A model generated the notes under the pieces. That model was given only the letters and a program-made list of their open reading frames with translations, did no database searches and was not told where the DNA came from. 64,000 nt of DNA from Pseudomonadota bacterium. Its GTDB lineage: Bacteria; Pseudomonadota; Alphaproteobacteria; UBA1280; RI-95. The stretch lies in contig WGLU01000002.1 in the NCBI GenBank assembly GCA_016125375.1, forward strand, positions 211,227 through 275,226, read 5' to 3'. Below, piece after piece: positions 36,116 through 43,807 of this stretch; position 1 is the first letter of the stretch, and each line of letters starts with the position of its first letter. The position numbers and the translations under genes are program-made.

Positions 36116-37230
36116 TTCACTTCAATCTTTTGTGTCATTTGTTTCATGCGGAACTGCATCACCCCGCCCACGCCGGAAATCATCACCAGCAGGACAAAAA
36201 TCCACCCCACATAGGGGATTTGCCCCACCAGCGCCAGCACGCCCACGCCCGTCACCAGCAGCAGCAGGTGACCGCCAATGGTCGTATGTACTTTACCAAA
36301 CCGCTGCCACACACGATCACCCAGATACAGCGCCCCCATGGCAGAGCCCAGCAGCAGCGCAACCGGATAAGAGGCAAACAGCGACACCCCGAACGGCAGG
36401 CCGACAACGCTGATCATCAGCACGGCAGCCACCAGCGGGATCCCGAACAGGCCCGCCACGCCAAAACCCACATTGTGCCAGAACCGTCGGCGCAGCAGGC
36501 GCAAGCCCGTATCTGCCATCCGGCGCATGACCAGCACCAGGAACAACCCGGCGATCGTCGGCCACAAAACCAGCAGAACAATCCCGCCCAGCTTGGTGGC
36601 ACGGGCCGCCTTTTCTACCTTCTCAAAAACTTCCGGCACTTCGTGTGTGTAGCCTTGGACCATCACCGCACGGTCGTCAATCACCGGCTTGTATTTACCC
36701 CGGTACAGGAGTTTGCCATCGATACGGGCCCCCTTCTCAACCACCAGTTCTTCTGAATCCACTTGAAGGTTCTTTGTGAACGTGCCGGACAGATAAACCT
36801 TTTTACCCGTTACCTGCACGCCCTTGTTATAGGTACCCGCAAGGCTCACCCGCTCGCCCGCAATACGCGCCGCACCGCCAACCACCGTCGCGGGCGTCAC
36901 CGTCACATCACGGCCGGCAATCATCACCTCGCCGCCCACATGGGCGCTCAGGGTTACCGCCTCACCCAGCAGTTGTGCGTCGGACTTCACACGCCCATGC
37001 ACCTGAATATTACGACCGGCAAGGCTCACATCCCCGCCGTAGGTGGCATCGCCCAGCAGCACATCTTTTGCCAGGGCGCGCACGTTGCCTTTCACATCCT
37101 TGTTAAAGCTGACCACATCCCCAAACTCGTATTTATCTTCGGACAAATCGCCAAGCCCGATTGCCTCGTCAGCTGTGGCAGGCAGGGAATGGGCCAGAAG
37201 AAGGCACAGGGTCAGCAGGTATTTTTTCAT
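36112..37230 (-). CDS. Bactofilin-like beta-helix protein with C-terminal membrane domain
   Basis: A 372-residue protein with a signal peptide (MKKYLLTLCLLLAHSLPATA), about 150 residues of short valine/glycine strands (LAGRNIQVHGRVKSDAQLLG, VMIAGRDVTVTPATVVGG) that suggest a polymer-forming beta helix like bactofilin, then a helical linker and four or five membrane helices (from residue ~215). So the beta-helix part would face the periplasm, unlike cytosolic bactofilins. Possible cell-envelope scaffold. Forms a two-gene unit with crcB, overlapping by four bases. Confidence 0.75.
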   Translation of the reverse strand: MKKYLLTLCLLLAHSLPATADEAIGLGDLSEDKYEFGDVVSFNKDVKGNVRALAKDVLLGDATYGGDVSLAGRNIQVHGRVKSDAQLLGEAVTLSAHVGGEVMIAGRDVTVTPATVVGGAARIAGERVSLAGTYNKGVQVTGKKVYLSGTFTKNLQVDSEELVVEKGARIDGKLLYRGKYKPVIDDRAVMVQGYTHEVPEVFEKVEKAARATKLGGIVLLVLWPTIAGLFLVLVMRRMADTGLRLLRRRFWHNVGFGVAGLFGIPLVAAVLMISVVGLPFGVSLFASYPVALLLGSAMGALYLGDRVWQRFGKVHTTIGGHLLLLVTGVGVLALVGQIPYVGWIFVLLVMISGVGGVMQFRMKQMTQKIEVK

Positions 37231-37383
37231 GGCGGGTGCGTATCCTTTTCGTATCGCACCAGCATACGGCCATTCCCCCTGTCAGGCAACAAATCGGCTC
37301 CCCGCGCATAAGAGGATGTACCAACCCCCGTGCGCTTTCACGCAATCGGGTTTTCCGTTTCACATCTTTCTCTGGAGAGTCGC

Positions 37384-37752
37384 ATGTACGACATCATCAC
37401 CCGCAAGGGCTTCAACCACATCATTCTGGCCGCTGTCACTGGCTTCGTGCTCAAGATGACGGTCATCGGCACCATTTCGGCCAGCATCACCTTCCCGGTG
37501 ATGTTCGGTTCCGCGCTGGTGCTGAGTGCGATGCTGCTGACCCCGGTCAGCGACACCGTCATGAAGTGGCTCGGCACGGCTGCTACTTCCGTGGGTATGG
37601 CGCTGACGCTGTCGGCGGCCGATGCCAACCCGAGCACGTGGTTCACTGCGTTCACCCTGTGCGGCACGCTGGCTACCGCCTGCGTCGGTTCCGTCGCCCT
37701 CATGAACGGCGAAGGTGCCAACTGCCGCACCGTACTGGTGCGCGCCCGCTAA
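37384..37752 (+). CDS. Small multi-span membrane protein, unknown
   Basis: With ATG at 37384 (TGGAGAG before it) the product is 122 residues, MYDIITRKGFNHIILAAVTG and so on, with about four short hydrophobic segments separated by Thr/Ser/Ala-rich turns. No family recognised. It is the first of three small membrane-protein genes in a row (37384, 37896, 38360), each with a pyrimidine-rich leader and its own terminator. Codons are nearly all C- or G-ending. Confidence 0.65.
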   Translation: MYDIITRKGFNHIILAAVTGFVLKMTVIGTISASITFPVMFGSALVLSAMLLTPVSDTVMKWLGTAATSVGMALTLSAADANPSTWFTAFTLCGTLATACVGSVALMNGEGANCRTVLVRAR

Positions 37753-37777
37753 GCCGCGGGACCACCCAACCGAGAGG

Positions 37778-37810
37778 ACACCCCGACCGCAAGGTCGGGG
37801 TGTTTTTTTT
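37778..37810 (+). terminator. Intrinsic terminator
   Basis: Stem ACACCCCGACC / GGTCGGGGTGT, loop GCAA, then eight Ts; follows the 37384-37752 gene. Confidence 0.9.
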
Positions 37811-37895
37811 GCGTGACAGCACCTATGTATACAACCTATGCTGCGTTCATTCTTTGTTTGTTCCTTTTTCTCCTCACCTTTCATGAGGATTTCCT

Positions 37896-38231
37896 ATGTC
37901 CACACCCAAGCAATACCGTAAAGAAGCCACCATGTGGGTCTACACGGCCCTCATCACCGTCACGGCCACCGTTGCCCACCTGTTCGTGCCCGCAGTTGCG
38001 GCATGGATTTGGGGACTGGCTGGCGGCATCGGCATCTTCGCGCTCGGCCTGTGGGGCTTCAAGGGCAGCACCCTTGGCGACTACCACGCCTACGGCGCGA
38101 CGGCGCTGGCCATCCTGTGCGGCGGCCTCATCCATGCGGCAATCGGCGGTTCGTTCATCGCCCTGCTCATCGGCGTGGCGGTTGCCATCGTCATGGCTGC
38201 CCTGTGCGAGAGTCTCGCCCGCAATCCATAA
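37896..38231 (+). CDS. Small membrane protein, unknown
   Basis: A 111-residue protein with a short basic N-terminus (MSTPKQYRKEATM) and four hydrophobic segments rich in Gly and Ala (for example ATVAHLFVPAVAAWIWGLAG, ALAILCGGLIHAAIGGSFIA). ATGAGGATTTCCTATG gives a ribosome binding site at good spacing. No recognised family; it is like its neighbours in leader, codon use and terminator. It may be an inner-membrane accessory protein. Confidence 0.65.
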   Translation: MSTPKQYRKEATMWVYTALITVTATVAHLFVPAVAAWIWGLAGGIGIFALGLWGFKGSTLGDYHAYGATALAILCGGLIHAAIGGSFIALLIGVAVAIVMAALCESLARNP

Positions 38232-38236
38232 GCGTT

Positions 38237-38263
38237 AAAGCCGCCCGGAAGGGCGGCTTTTTT
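38237..38263 (+). terminator. Intrinsic terminator
   Basis: Stem AAAGCCGCCC / GGGCGGCTTT, loop GGAA, T-run; 6 bases after the 38231 stop. Confidence 0.9.
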
Positions 38264-38359
38264 ATGTTACTTGTCAGTTTATCCACTCTCCCGGTCCTAC
38301 ATAAAAGGGTACACACATTGCCTTTGGCGTTCCCTTTTCCACCCTTCGGGAGATATCTC

Positions 38360-38575
38360 ATGAAACATGTTTTCATTTTCGCTGTTCTGGCTCTGGCCGC
38401 GTTTGCGTTGGCAGCCACTCAGGGCTACTACATGCACACGTACACCGGAAAGCTGGAAGATGGCCATTACGTTGTTCTGGCCATGATTCTGGTCTGCGCC
38501 TTGGCCGCCACCTTCGGTGGTTCCGTCAAGCTGCACGAAGCGCGTGCCTATGCCCGCGTTCGCAAGAACCGCTAA
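38360..38575 (+). CDS. Small two-span membrane protein, unknown
   Basis: ATG at 38360 after GGGAGA gives 71 residues: a first membrane segment or signal anchor (HVFIFAVLALAAFALAATQG), a short polar loop (MHTYTGKLEDGHY), a second helix (VVLAMILVCALAATFGGSV) and a basic tail (ARAYARVRKNR). The track lists only a longer frame beginning at 37934 that runs through the previous gene and terminator, which is implausible. Third of the small membrane-protein series; function unknown. Confidence 0.65.
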   Translation: MKHVFIFAVLALAAFALAATQGYYMHTYTGKLEDGHYVVLAMILVCALAATFGGSVKLHEARAYARVRKNR

Positions 38576-38588
38576 TCACAAACGGAGG

Positions 38589-38614
38589 ACCGCCCCGAAA
38601 GGGGCGGTTTTTTT
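38589..38614. terminator. Terminator between the small gene and mrp
   Basis: Stem ACCGCCCC / GGGGCGGT, loop GAAA, with seven Ts that run into the mrp stop codon on the other strand. Confidence 0.85.
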
Positions 38615-39428
38615 ATTCAATGACGATTTTGACAGGCTGGGCGGCCCTGGCCTCGTTATCGGCCAGAATGTCCGTAACCTTTTTGGCCATCTCGCGATAA
38701 ATGGCGGCCGGTTTGCTCTCCGGTGCGCTGATGACCAGCGGTTTGCCACTATCTGTCTTCTCACGGATTTGCAGATCAAGCGGCACGGCGCCAAGGAAAG
38801 GCACCTGCAACTCTTCGGCGGCTTTCTCCGCACCCTTGTGGCTGAAGATATGCGCCTCATGCCCGCAGTTGGGGCAGATAAAGACGGACATATTTTCCAC
38901 CATGCCCAGAATAGGCACGTTCACCTTGCGGAACATGTTCAGTCCCTTGCGGGCATCCAGCAGCGCAATATCCTGCGGGGTTGACACAATCACCGCACCG
39001 GAAAGCGGCACCGCCTGTGCGATGGACAGTTGCGTATCACCGGTTCCCGGTGGCATATCCAGCACCAATACATCCAGCGGCGACCACTTCACCTGAAAAA
39101 GCATCTGCCGCAAGGCGGACTGGACCATAGGGCCACGCCAGACCATGGGGGTATCTTCCTCGACCAGAAAGCCCATCGACATCACCTTCACGCCATGCGC
39201 CACGGCAGGGTCGATGGTCTGACCGTCAGCGCTGGATGGCGGTGCATTCTCCAGCCCCATCATCCGGGGCACCGAAGGACCGTACACATCTGCATCCAGC
39301 AGGCCGACCTTGAGCCCCTGCACGCTCAGGGCAACAGCAAGGTTCATGGCTGTTGTCGATTTGCCCACGCCGCCTTTACCGCTGGCAACAGCAATGATGT
39401 GGCGCACGCCCGGGATGGATTGGCTCAT
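38613..39428 (-). CDS. mrp: Mrp/NBP35-family iron-sulphur carrier ATPase
   Basis: The frame opens at 39527, but the ATG at 39428 (GAGGG before it) gives 271 residues starting MSQSIPGVRHIIAVASGKGG, right for the family. The deviant Walker A is SGKGGVGKSTTAMNLA; LLDADVYGPSVPRMMG and LDVLVLDMPPGTGD are signatures, and a CPNCG motif (VFICPNCGHEAH) can hold a bridging Fe-S cluster. It lacks the N-terminal MIP18-like domain of longer Mrp proteins. Role: Fe-S cluster delivery. Confidence 0.93.
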   Translation of the reverse strand: MSQSIPGVRHIIAVASGKGGVGKSTTAMNLAVALSVQGLKVGLLDADVYGPSVPRMMGLENAPPSSADGQTIDPAVAHGVKVMSMGFLVEEDTPMVWRGPMVQSALRQMLFQVKWSPLDVLVLDMPPGTGDTQLSIAQAVPLSGAVIVSTPQDIALLDARKGLNMFRKVNVPILGMVENMSVFICPNCGHEAHIFSHKGAEKAAEELQVPFLGAVPLDLQIREKTDSGKPLVISAPESKPAAIYREMAKKVTDILADNEARAAQPVKIVIE

Positions 39429-39753
39429 TTCAGGCCCTCTCGCAATGGTTTTCTCCTGCCAACATACGCCAACAGACTGTGTTTTCCAAGATGGGCATCC
39501 GATTTTTTCCGATTTTGGTTGAACCACTGCGTCTGCTTGATATCATTATGTTCATAACGACTGAGAAACACCTTTAACTACTACCGTTTATTGATAAACC
39601 GCCGATTGTGGCTTACCTCTGGACATACCGTCCACCCCTGAAACACATTTGCCCGCATTTTGCCTGCAAATCATTGTGTTTGTTTATTCGTGTTCCTCCT
39701 CGCGGCTGCTAGATGTTGCCCCCTCTTCATCATTGCCTATGCTTTTCCCTCGC
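39429..39753. other. Long intergenic region upstream of mrp
   Basis: About 325 bases without a clear gene. It must hold the mrp promoter. The right half is pyrimidine-rich on the plus strand (CTTCATCATTGCCTATGCTTTTCCC), like the leaders of the scattered small genes. I see no tRNA, riboswitch or repeat in it. Confidence 0.4.
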
Positions 39754-39912
39754 ATGTGCCGACCTCAGCCAACAGAACCCGACAGATTCTCTTTACGACC
39801 TGAATCGCAAGAGACTTCAGCTGAAGGCTACTTCAAAATCGCTCTGGAAGAGAAACACACACACGTAACATGGCTAAACGCCCCGAATCATCCGGAAAAG
39901 GCTCCCTTCTGA
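39754..39912 (+). CDS. Possible short ORF or small RNA ending in a terminator
   Basis: An ATG at 39754 after a pyrimidine-rich leader opens 52 codons (MCRPQPTEPDRFSLRPESQE at the start) that end inside the stem of a good terminator at 39896-39925. The peptide is hydrophilic and balanced, but there is no visible ribosome binding site. The stretch could instead be a short noncoding transcript closed by the terminator. I keep it as a weak call. Confidence 0.3.
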   Translation: MCRPQPTEPDRFSLRPESQETSAEGYFKIALEEKHTHVTWLNAPNHPEKAPF

Positions 39913-39925
39913 GGGAGCTTTTTCA
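39896..39925 (+). terminator. Intrinsic terminator
   Basis: Stem GCTCCCT / AGGGAGC flanked by AAAAG and CTTTTTC. It implies that something is transcribed rightward through 39.75-39.90 kb. Confidence 0.75.
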
Positions 39926-39954
39926 TTTGGTACTAATCCTTACCCGCCAACAAA

Positions 39955-39978
39955 AAACCGCCCCTTCCGGGGCGGTTT
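39955..39978. terminator. Bidirectional terminator
   Basis: Stem AAACCGCCCC / GGGGCGGTTT, loop TTCC, A-run on the left. On the minus strand it follows the saccharopine dehydrogenase-like gene. Confidence 0.85.
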
Positions 39979-39992
39979 TATTGATGCAGGCC

Positions 39993-41111
39993 TTAGGCGA
40001 CTTTGCGCATTTTGCCGCCGCCGGAAGAGCCGTTACCGCTCTCGGACTTGGCATACAGGCTGCCGTTCTTGGTTGCCAGGAAGGCATCCAGCGGAATGTT
40101 TTCCTGATGGATGAAGCCTTTGCTCGGCAGGGTACCGTTGTTGACCATTTCAATAACAGCACACAGGGAACCTGCGGTCGTCCAGGCAATGGCACGCCAT
40201 ACCTGACCGTCGATTTCCAGCGGGTAGTAACCACGGACAAATTCCTCACGGAACATTTTGCCGTTCTTCACACCCTCTGCGCTGGCATGTACGTAAACCA
40301 CGTCTTCGTTAACCGGCGGCTTGGCGTTCAGCAGGATTTTGCCAGCCATCTGACGGTCGTCTTTCATGTACAGTTCGTTAAAGAAGAACTGCATCAGCTG
40401 GGCGTGACCGGGGTAACGGATGGTTTTGTAGTTCAGGGTTTTTACCTTGCCATCGTAGGTTTCGCACATGGTGCCCAGACCGCCGGAGGTGGTAAAAGCT
40501 TCCAGCTGGACGCCGTTGATGACGATGGTTTCCAGATCTTCCAGCGGCGGTACCAGTTTGTGTTCGCCGTCTTCAATCACTTCGCAGTCGTTCAGGTATT
40601 CGTTGACCAGACCTTCGGTCGACCAGTTAAAAGCGTAGCCCAGCAGGCCGGTCGGGTGCTGCGGCAGTGCGCCAACGCGCATCTTGATGCTGCGCAGGGT
40701 ATCGAAACCTTTTGCCAGATCAGCGCCAACAATACCGATAAAGCCCGGAGCCAGACCGCACTGAGGGGCCATAACGCCTTTGGAGTTTTTGCTCAGTTCC
40801 AGAATTGCCTGGGTGCTGGCTACGTCTTCTGTCAGGTCGAAGTAGTGCAGGCCTTTGCTGTGGGCAACAGTAGCCACCATTGTGTTGAGGTGGTACGGCA
40901 GGCAGGAGACGACAGCGTCAACGCTGCTCATCGCTTTTTCCAGTTCCATTTTGCTGGAAACGTCGCCTTTGACGGTTTTGAAAGGCAGGCCGTCGGGAAT
41001 GTGCATATCCATACCGGTTACACTAAAGCCTGTGCGGTTCAGCAACACGCCGGCCAAAGAACCTACTTTACCCATACCTAATACCAGGACGGATTTGATT
41101 TTCCCACTCAT
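39993..41111 (-). CDS. Saccharopine dehydrogenase family protein
   Basis: A 372-residue enzyme with an N-terminal Rossmann motif (VLVLGMGKVGSLAGVLLN) and the C-terminal block of saccharopine dehydrogenase-like proteins (YAFNWSTEGLVNEYLNDCEV, ETYDGKVKTLNYKTIRYPGH). The last two resemble the lysine-forming/saccharopine reductase (LYS9) branch, in which the C-terminal domain binds the substrate. In bacteria this family takes part in lysine catabolism or in polyamine synthesis; I cannot choose. A single gene. Confidence 0.82.
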   Translation of the reverse strand: MSGKIKSVLVLGMGKVGSLAGVLLNRTGFSVTGMDMHIPDGLPFKTVKGDVSSKMELEKAMSSVDAVVSCLPYHLNTMVATVAHSKGLHYFDLTEDVASTQAILELSKNSKGVMAPQCGLAPGFIGIVGADLAKGFDTLRSIKMRVGALPQHPTGLLGYAFNWSTEGLVNEYLNDCEVIEDGEHKLVPPLEDLETIVINGVQLEAFTTSGGLGTMCETYDGKVKTLNYKTIRYPGHAQLMQFFFNELYMKDDRQMAGKILLNAKPPVNEDVVYVHASAEGVKNGKMFREEFVRGYYPLEIDGQVWRAIAWTTAGSLCAVIEMVNNGTLPSKGFIHQENIPLDAFLATKNGSLYAKSESGNGSSGGGKMRKVA

Positions 41112-41340
41112 CGCCTATTCCTTTTTGAGTTCAAGTTTTCATAATCGGGTGCCCGACTGTAACGCCGTGAGGGGGGTATTGTCCAAGGAAAATCCTCTGT
41201 CAGCTGTGCATTTGCGAACGTCCCCATAAAGCTCTATCAGACACACCGTGTCTGCAACACATGCAGTATGAGTTGCGGGCACAGTCCCGTTTCAACCTTG
41301 CCGCATGTGTTTTCCTTTTTTCCATGGAAGGACTACGCAC

Positions 41341-41871
41341 ATGACCAACCTGACCCCGACCGAGAATCTCGCCCGTCTGAACGCCGTTCGCCGTGCGCAG
41401 GGTATGGCCCCGTTGGCCGCTCTGCCCACCGTCGCGCCCGCCGTGCAGACCGTCGTCTCCTCGGCCAAGGCCAAGGCCGCGTCCTCGCGCAAGAAGAAGG
41501 CCGACATCCGGGTTGCCTCGCGCTCCCACGGCCGCACCTTCAAGTTCGAGGTCGTCACGACCAGGCTCCGCGGTGCCAAGAAGTCGGTGAAGCCCACGGG
41601 TTTCAATGCCGACACGTTCAAGGCGCAGATGTCGCGCGAACCGATGACCACCGCGGAAATCCGCGGCACCATCGCCAGCGGCAACTACGACGAGGATACC
41701 CGCATGCATCTGGCCGTCTTCGGCGGCCATGCCGGACTGGTGACCGGTCGCGACCGCGACGGCACCTTCCGTCAGATGACCTGGTTCCAGGCCATCGAGC
41801 GGGACACCGACGGCGTCGACGGGGACAACGAGTTCGCCCCGTTCTCGCCGCGCGAGCGCCGGGCGTCCTAA
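41341..41871 (+). CDS. Basic protein of unknown function
   Basis: ATG at 41341 (GAAGGAC before it) gives 176 residues. The N-terminal third is Ala-rich with a lysine/arginine patch (SSAKAKAASSRKKKADIRV), suggesting nucleic-acid binding or a flexible linker; the rest is a compact domain with TFKFEVVTTRLRGAKKS, MTTAEIRGTIASGNYDEDTR and a charged end. No family recognised. The codons use AAG, GCC, ACC and CGC almost exclusively, in contrast to the flanking genes. Pyrimidine-rich leader and terminator as in the other small genes. Confidence 0.65.
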   Translation: MTNLTPTENLARLNAVRRAQGMAPLAALPTVAPAVQTVVSSAKAKAASSRKKKADIRVASRSHGRTFKFEVVTTRLRGAKKSVKPTGFNADTFKAQMSREPMTTAEIRGTIASGNYDEDTRMHLAVFGGHAGLVTGRDRDGTFRQMTWFQAIERDTDGVDGDNEFAPFSPRERRAS

Positions 41872-41893
41872 GCCCCATCAAGCGACAAGCCAG

Positions 41894-41921
41894 AGGGCGT
41901 GCACATTTGTGCACGCCCTTT
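41894..41921 (+). terminator. Intrinsic terminator
   Basis: An 11-bp stem AGGGCGTGCAC / GTGCACGCCCT with loop ATTT and a short T-run after the 41341-41871 gene. Confidence 0.8.
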
Positions 41922-41937
41922 CGGCTTTTCTAAAGAC

Positions 41938-42351
41938 CTAGTTTGCGCTGCGGATACGCAGGGCGTGCAAGGCGTTGGCCGCCTCCTGCAGGTACGTGGC
42001 ATCCATTTCTGTCGTCAGCTTGTGAACGTAATCCAACAGGTCTTTTTCGTCTGCTGTCAGTTTCGCCAGCAAGGCTTTGGGATGGCTATGCGCTGCATAA
42101 ATACTTGCTTTCTCAAGGATTTCCCGTGCCATATCACGCACGTTGCCGCCCAGAAGGGTATTCAGCTTTTCCATCAGCGCCAGAGCGCGATTCTCGAAAT
42201 ACGGGTCTACGGCCAAACTTGCCGACCAGACGTAATCGCCATGCCCGCGCAACGCGACGTGGATAAGGTTGGAAAAAATGAGCCTGTCCATCGCCCGTTC
42301 CCGTGCGGTGGCCTGTGTACCCCTGAACAAGGGGGATGTGGACGCATACAT
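41938..42351 (-). CDS. Unknown helical protein
   Basis: A 137-residue soluble protein that looks almost entirely helical (AREILEKASIYAAHSHPKAL, EKDLLDYVHKLTTEMDATYL). No motif recognised. No good ribosome binding site can be confirmed for the first ATG; MDRLIFSNLIHVALRGH (about residue 21) is an alternative start. Convergent with the 41341 gene and divergent from the Sel1 pair. Confidence 0.5.
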   Translation of the reverse strand: MYASTSPLFRGTQATARERAMDRLIFSNLIHVALRGHGDYVWSASLAVDPYFENRALALMEKLNTLLGGNVRDMAREILEKASIYAAHSHPKALLAKLTADEKDLLDYVHKLTTEMDATYLQEAANALHALRIRSAN

Positions 42352-42517
42352 CAGACGCGGTCCTCCTACTTTTTGGTTAACCGCTTATCCCAATGCAAAC
42401 CCCGTGCCGAAAACACCCCTTGCATCCACGCGCCGTAGACGCCATAACCTAAAGCCAACGTGTTTTCACGTATCTTTTCCGTTGCCTTTTTTTCTCCCCT
42501 GTTCAGGAGTTCACTCC

Positions 42518-42928
42518 ATGACCACCCCACCCAAAGCCCGGGCGCAGTTCCGTGCCATGCTCGCCCTCGCGGGCAAGGGCGACGCGAGCGCCCTCTACGA
42601 AGTCGGCATGGCCTACTACAGCGGCAAATTTGCCGCCTTCGGCACCAAGGCCCTCAAGGTCACGGTGAACCGCAAGAAGGCGCTGGAGCTGCTGCTCAAA
42701 GCCGCCAACGGCGGTCACGCCGGTGCCCAAATGGCGGCCGGCTACGCGCTGGTCCGCAAGACTTGCGGCGTGCAGGACTTCACCAAGGGCATCGCCCTGC
42801 TGCAAAAGTCAGCGGAAGCGGGCAACCCGCATGCCAGTCAGGAGCTGGCCGAAATCAGCGACAAGCTCCAGACCCTCGCCAGTGCCGACCCGTCGGTCGA
42901 ACTGGTGCTGGTGGAGGACAAAGCATGA
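42518..42928 (+). CDS. Sel1-repeat protein (first of a pair)
   Basis: ATG at 42518 with CAGGAG upstream gives 136 residues. It contains two or more Sel1-like (TPR-related) repeats: DASALYEVGMAYYSGKF, RKKALELLLKAANGGHAGAQ and FTKGIALLQKSAEAGNPHAS. No signal peptide, so probably cytosolic. Sel1 proteins are protein-interaction scaffolds. It overlaps the next Sel1 gene by four bases (ATGA), and the two form one transcript with a single terminator. Confidence 0.75.
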   Translation: MTTPPKARAQFRAMLALAGKGDASALYEVGMAYYSGKFAAFGTKALKVTVNRKKALELLLKAANGGHAGAQMAAGYALVRKTCGVQDFTKGIALLQKSAEAGNPHASQELAEISDKLQTLASADPSVELVLVEDKA

Positions 42929-43317
42929 CCCAAAGTTATCCCAAGGTCACGTCCAGCCCCACCGCCAACAAGGCCTTCCGCACGCTCAAGCAGGCTGCCG
43001 CCACCGGTGACGTAACGGCCATGCGCCATTACGCCATCGCCGTTTACGGCGGTATCTTCGTGCACACCACCAGCGGCCGACCCTACCGTCTGGATGCAGA
43101 CCACAAGCTGGCGGCCGAGCTCTTCGGCAAGCTGGCCGAGGGCGGCGATGCCAGGGCCCAGCGCTATCTGGCGCACTGCTACCTGTATGGCCACGGGGTC
43201 GACACCGACCGCGACAAGGCCCTCGACCTGCTGCGCCAAGCCGCCGCAGGCGGTAGCCGCGAAGCCGAGGCCGACCTCCACAACCATACAGACGACGGCA
43301 CCGACGCCGAAGCCTGA
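42925..43317 (+). CDS. Sel1-repeat protein (second of a pair)
   Basis: A 130-residue protein with Sel1 repeats (LAAELFGKLAEGGDARAQRY, YGHGVDTDRDKALDLLRQAA) and an acidic tail. It is similar in layout to the upstream gene and probably arose by duplication; the start ATG overlaps the preceding stop, and GGAGG lies before it. The longer 285-residue frame in the track starts upstream of the first gene and is not real. Confidence 0.75.
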   Translation: MTQSYPKVTSSPTANKAFRTLKQAAATGDVTAMRHYAIAVYGGIFVHTTSGRPYRLDADHKLAAELFGKLAEGGDARAQRYLAHCYLYGHGVDTDRDKALDLLRQAAAGGSREAEADLHNHTDDGTDAEA

Positions 43318-43326
43318 TACCGACAG

Positions 43327-43360
43327 CCCCTGCCGCATGTGCGGCAGGGGTTTTTCTTTT
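43327..43360 (+). terminator. Intrinsic terminator of the Sel1 pair
   Basis: Stem CCCCTGCCGC / GCGGCAGGGG, loop ATGT, followed by TTTTTCTTTT. Confidence 0.9.
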
Positions 43361-43431
43361 TGCCCCTCTTTGCAGCCGTGTTGAACCGCACCATATGTAA
43401 AGGAGGTACATCAACCACAGGATAAGAAGGA

Positions 43432-43770
43432 ATGAGTACACTCACCCTGAAACGCCCCATCTCCCAGTTGGAAGCGGATGCACTACGCGAATCTTACAAA
43501 AATGGTGCCCCACGAGGGAAAGTTGTCCGCACGGACCTGCCTCTGTCCAGAGGTGCTGCAAGATTTCAGGAGCGTGCAGGCGGGCGTGTCGCCTTCCCCG
43601 GCATTGACCGGGACAGCCGTTTTGCTCAAGCAGATGCCGCCCTGCGACAAGGATTTCAGGAAGTGGACCGCAACGCGGCCCGCGCGGCCGTCAGGGCAGA
43701 TTACGAAGCGCAAGGCATTACCGTGCATGAGCCAGCACCACCCGAACACGATACCGACAAGACACGTTAA
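43432..43770 (+). CDS. Small charged protein, unknown
   Basis: A 112-residue hydrophilic protein (MSTLTLKRPISQLEADALRE start) with many arginines and acidic residues in its second half; no signal peptide, helix bundle or motif that I recognise. AAGGA lies a few bases before the ATG, in GATAAGAAGGAATG. A terminator follows directly. Its codon use is closer to the core genome than to the C-ending small-gene class. Confidence 0.6.
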   Translation: MSTLTLKRPISQLEADALRESYKNGAPRGKVVRTDLPLSRGAARFQERAGGRVAFPGIDRDSRFAQADAALRQGFQEVDRNAARAAVRADYEAQGITVHEPAPPEHDTDKTR

Positions 43771-43800
43771 AAAAAGGCCGCTTTCGCGGCCTTTTTTTTA
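43771..43800. terminator. Bidirectional terminator before thyX end
   Basis: Stem AAAAGGCCGC / GCGGCCTTTT, loop TTTC, with an A-run and a T-run on its two sides. Confidence 0.9.
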
Positions 43801-43807
43801 TTTTCTG

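Noticed and set aside
37231-37383. Fluoride riboswitch controlling crcB
   Set aside because: No matching pseudoknotted aptamer sequence upstream of the two-gene unit; crcB itself has no leader because it overlaps the previous gene.
42460-43317. 285-residue single ORF over the Sel1 pair
   Set aside because: The ribosome binding sites at 42518 and 42925 and Sel1 repeats in both frames show two overlapping genes; the long frame reads the first gene in the wrong phase.
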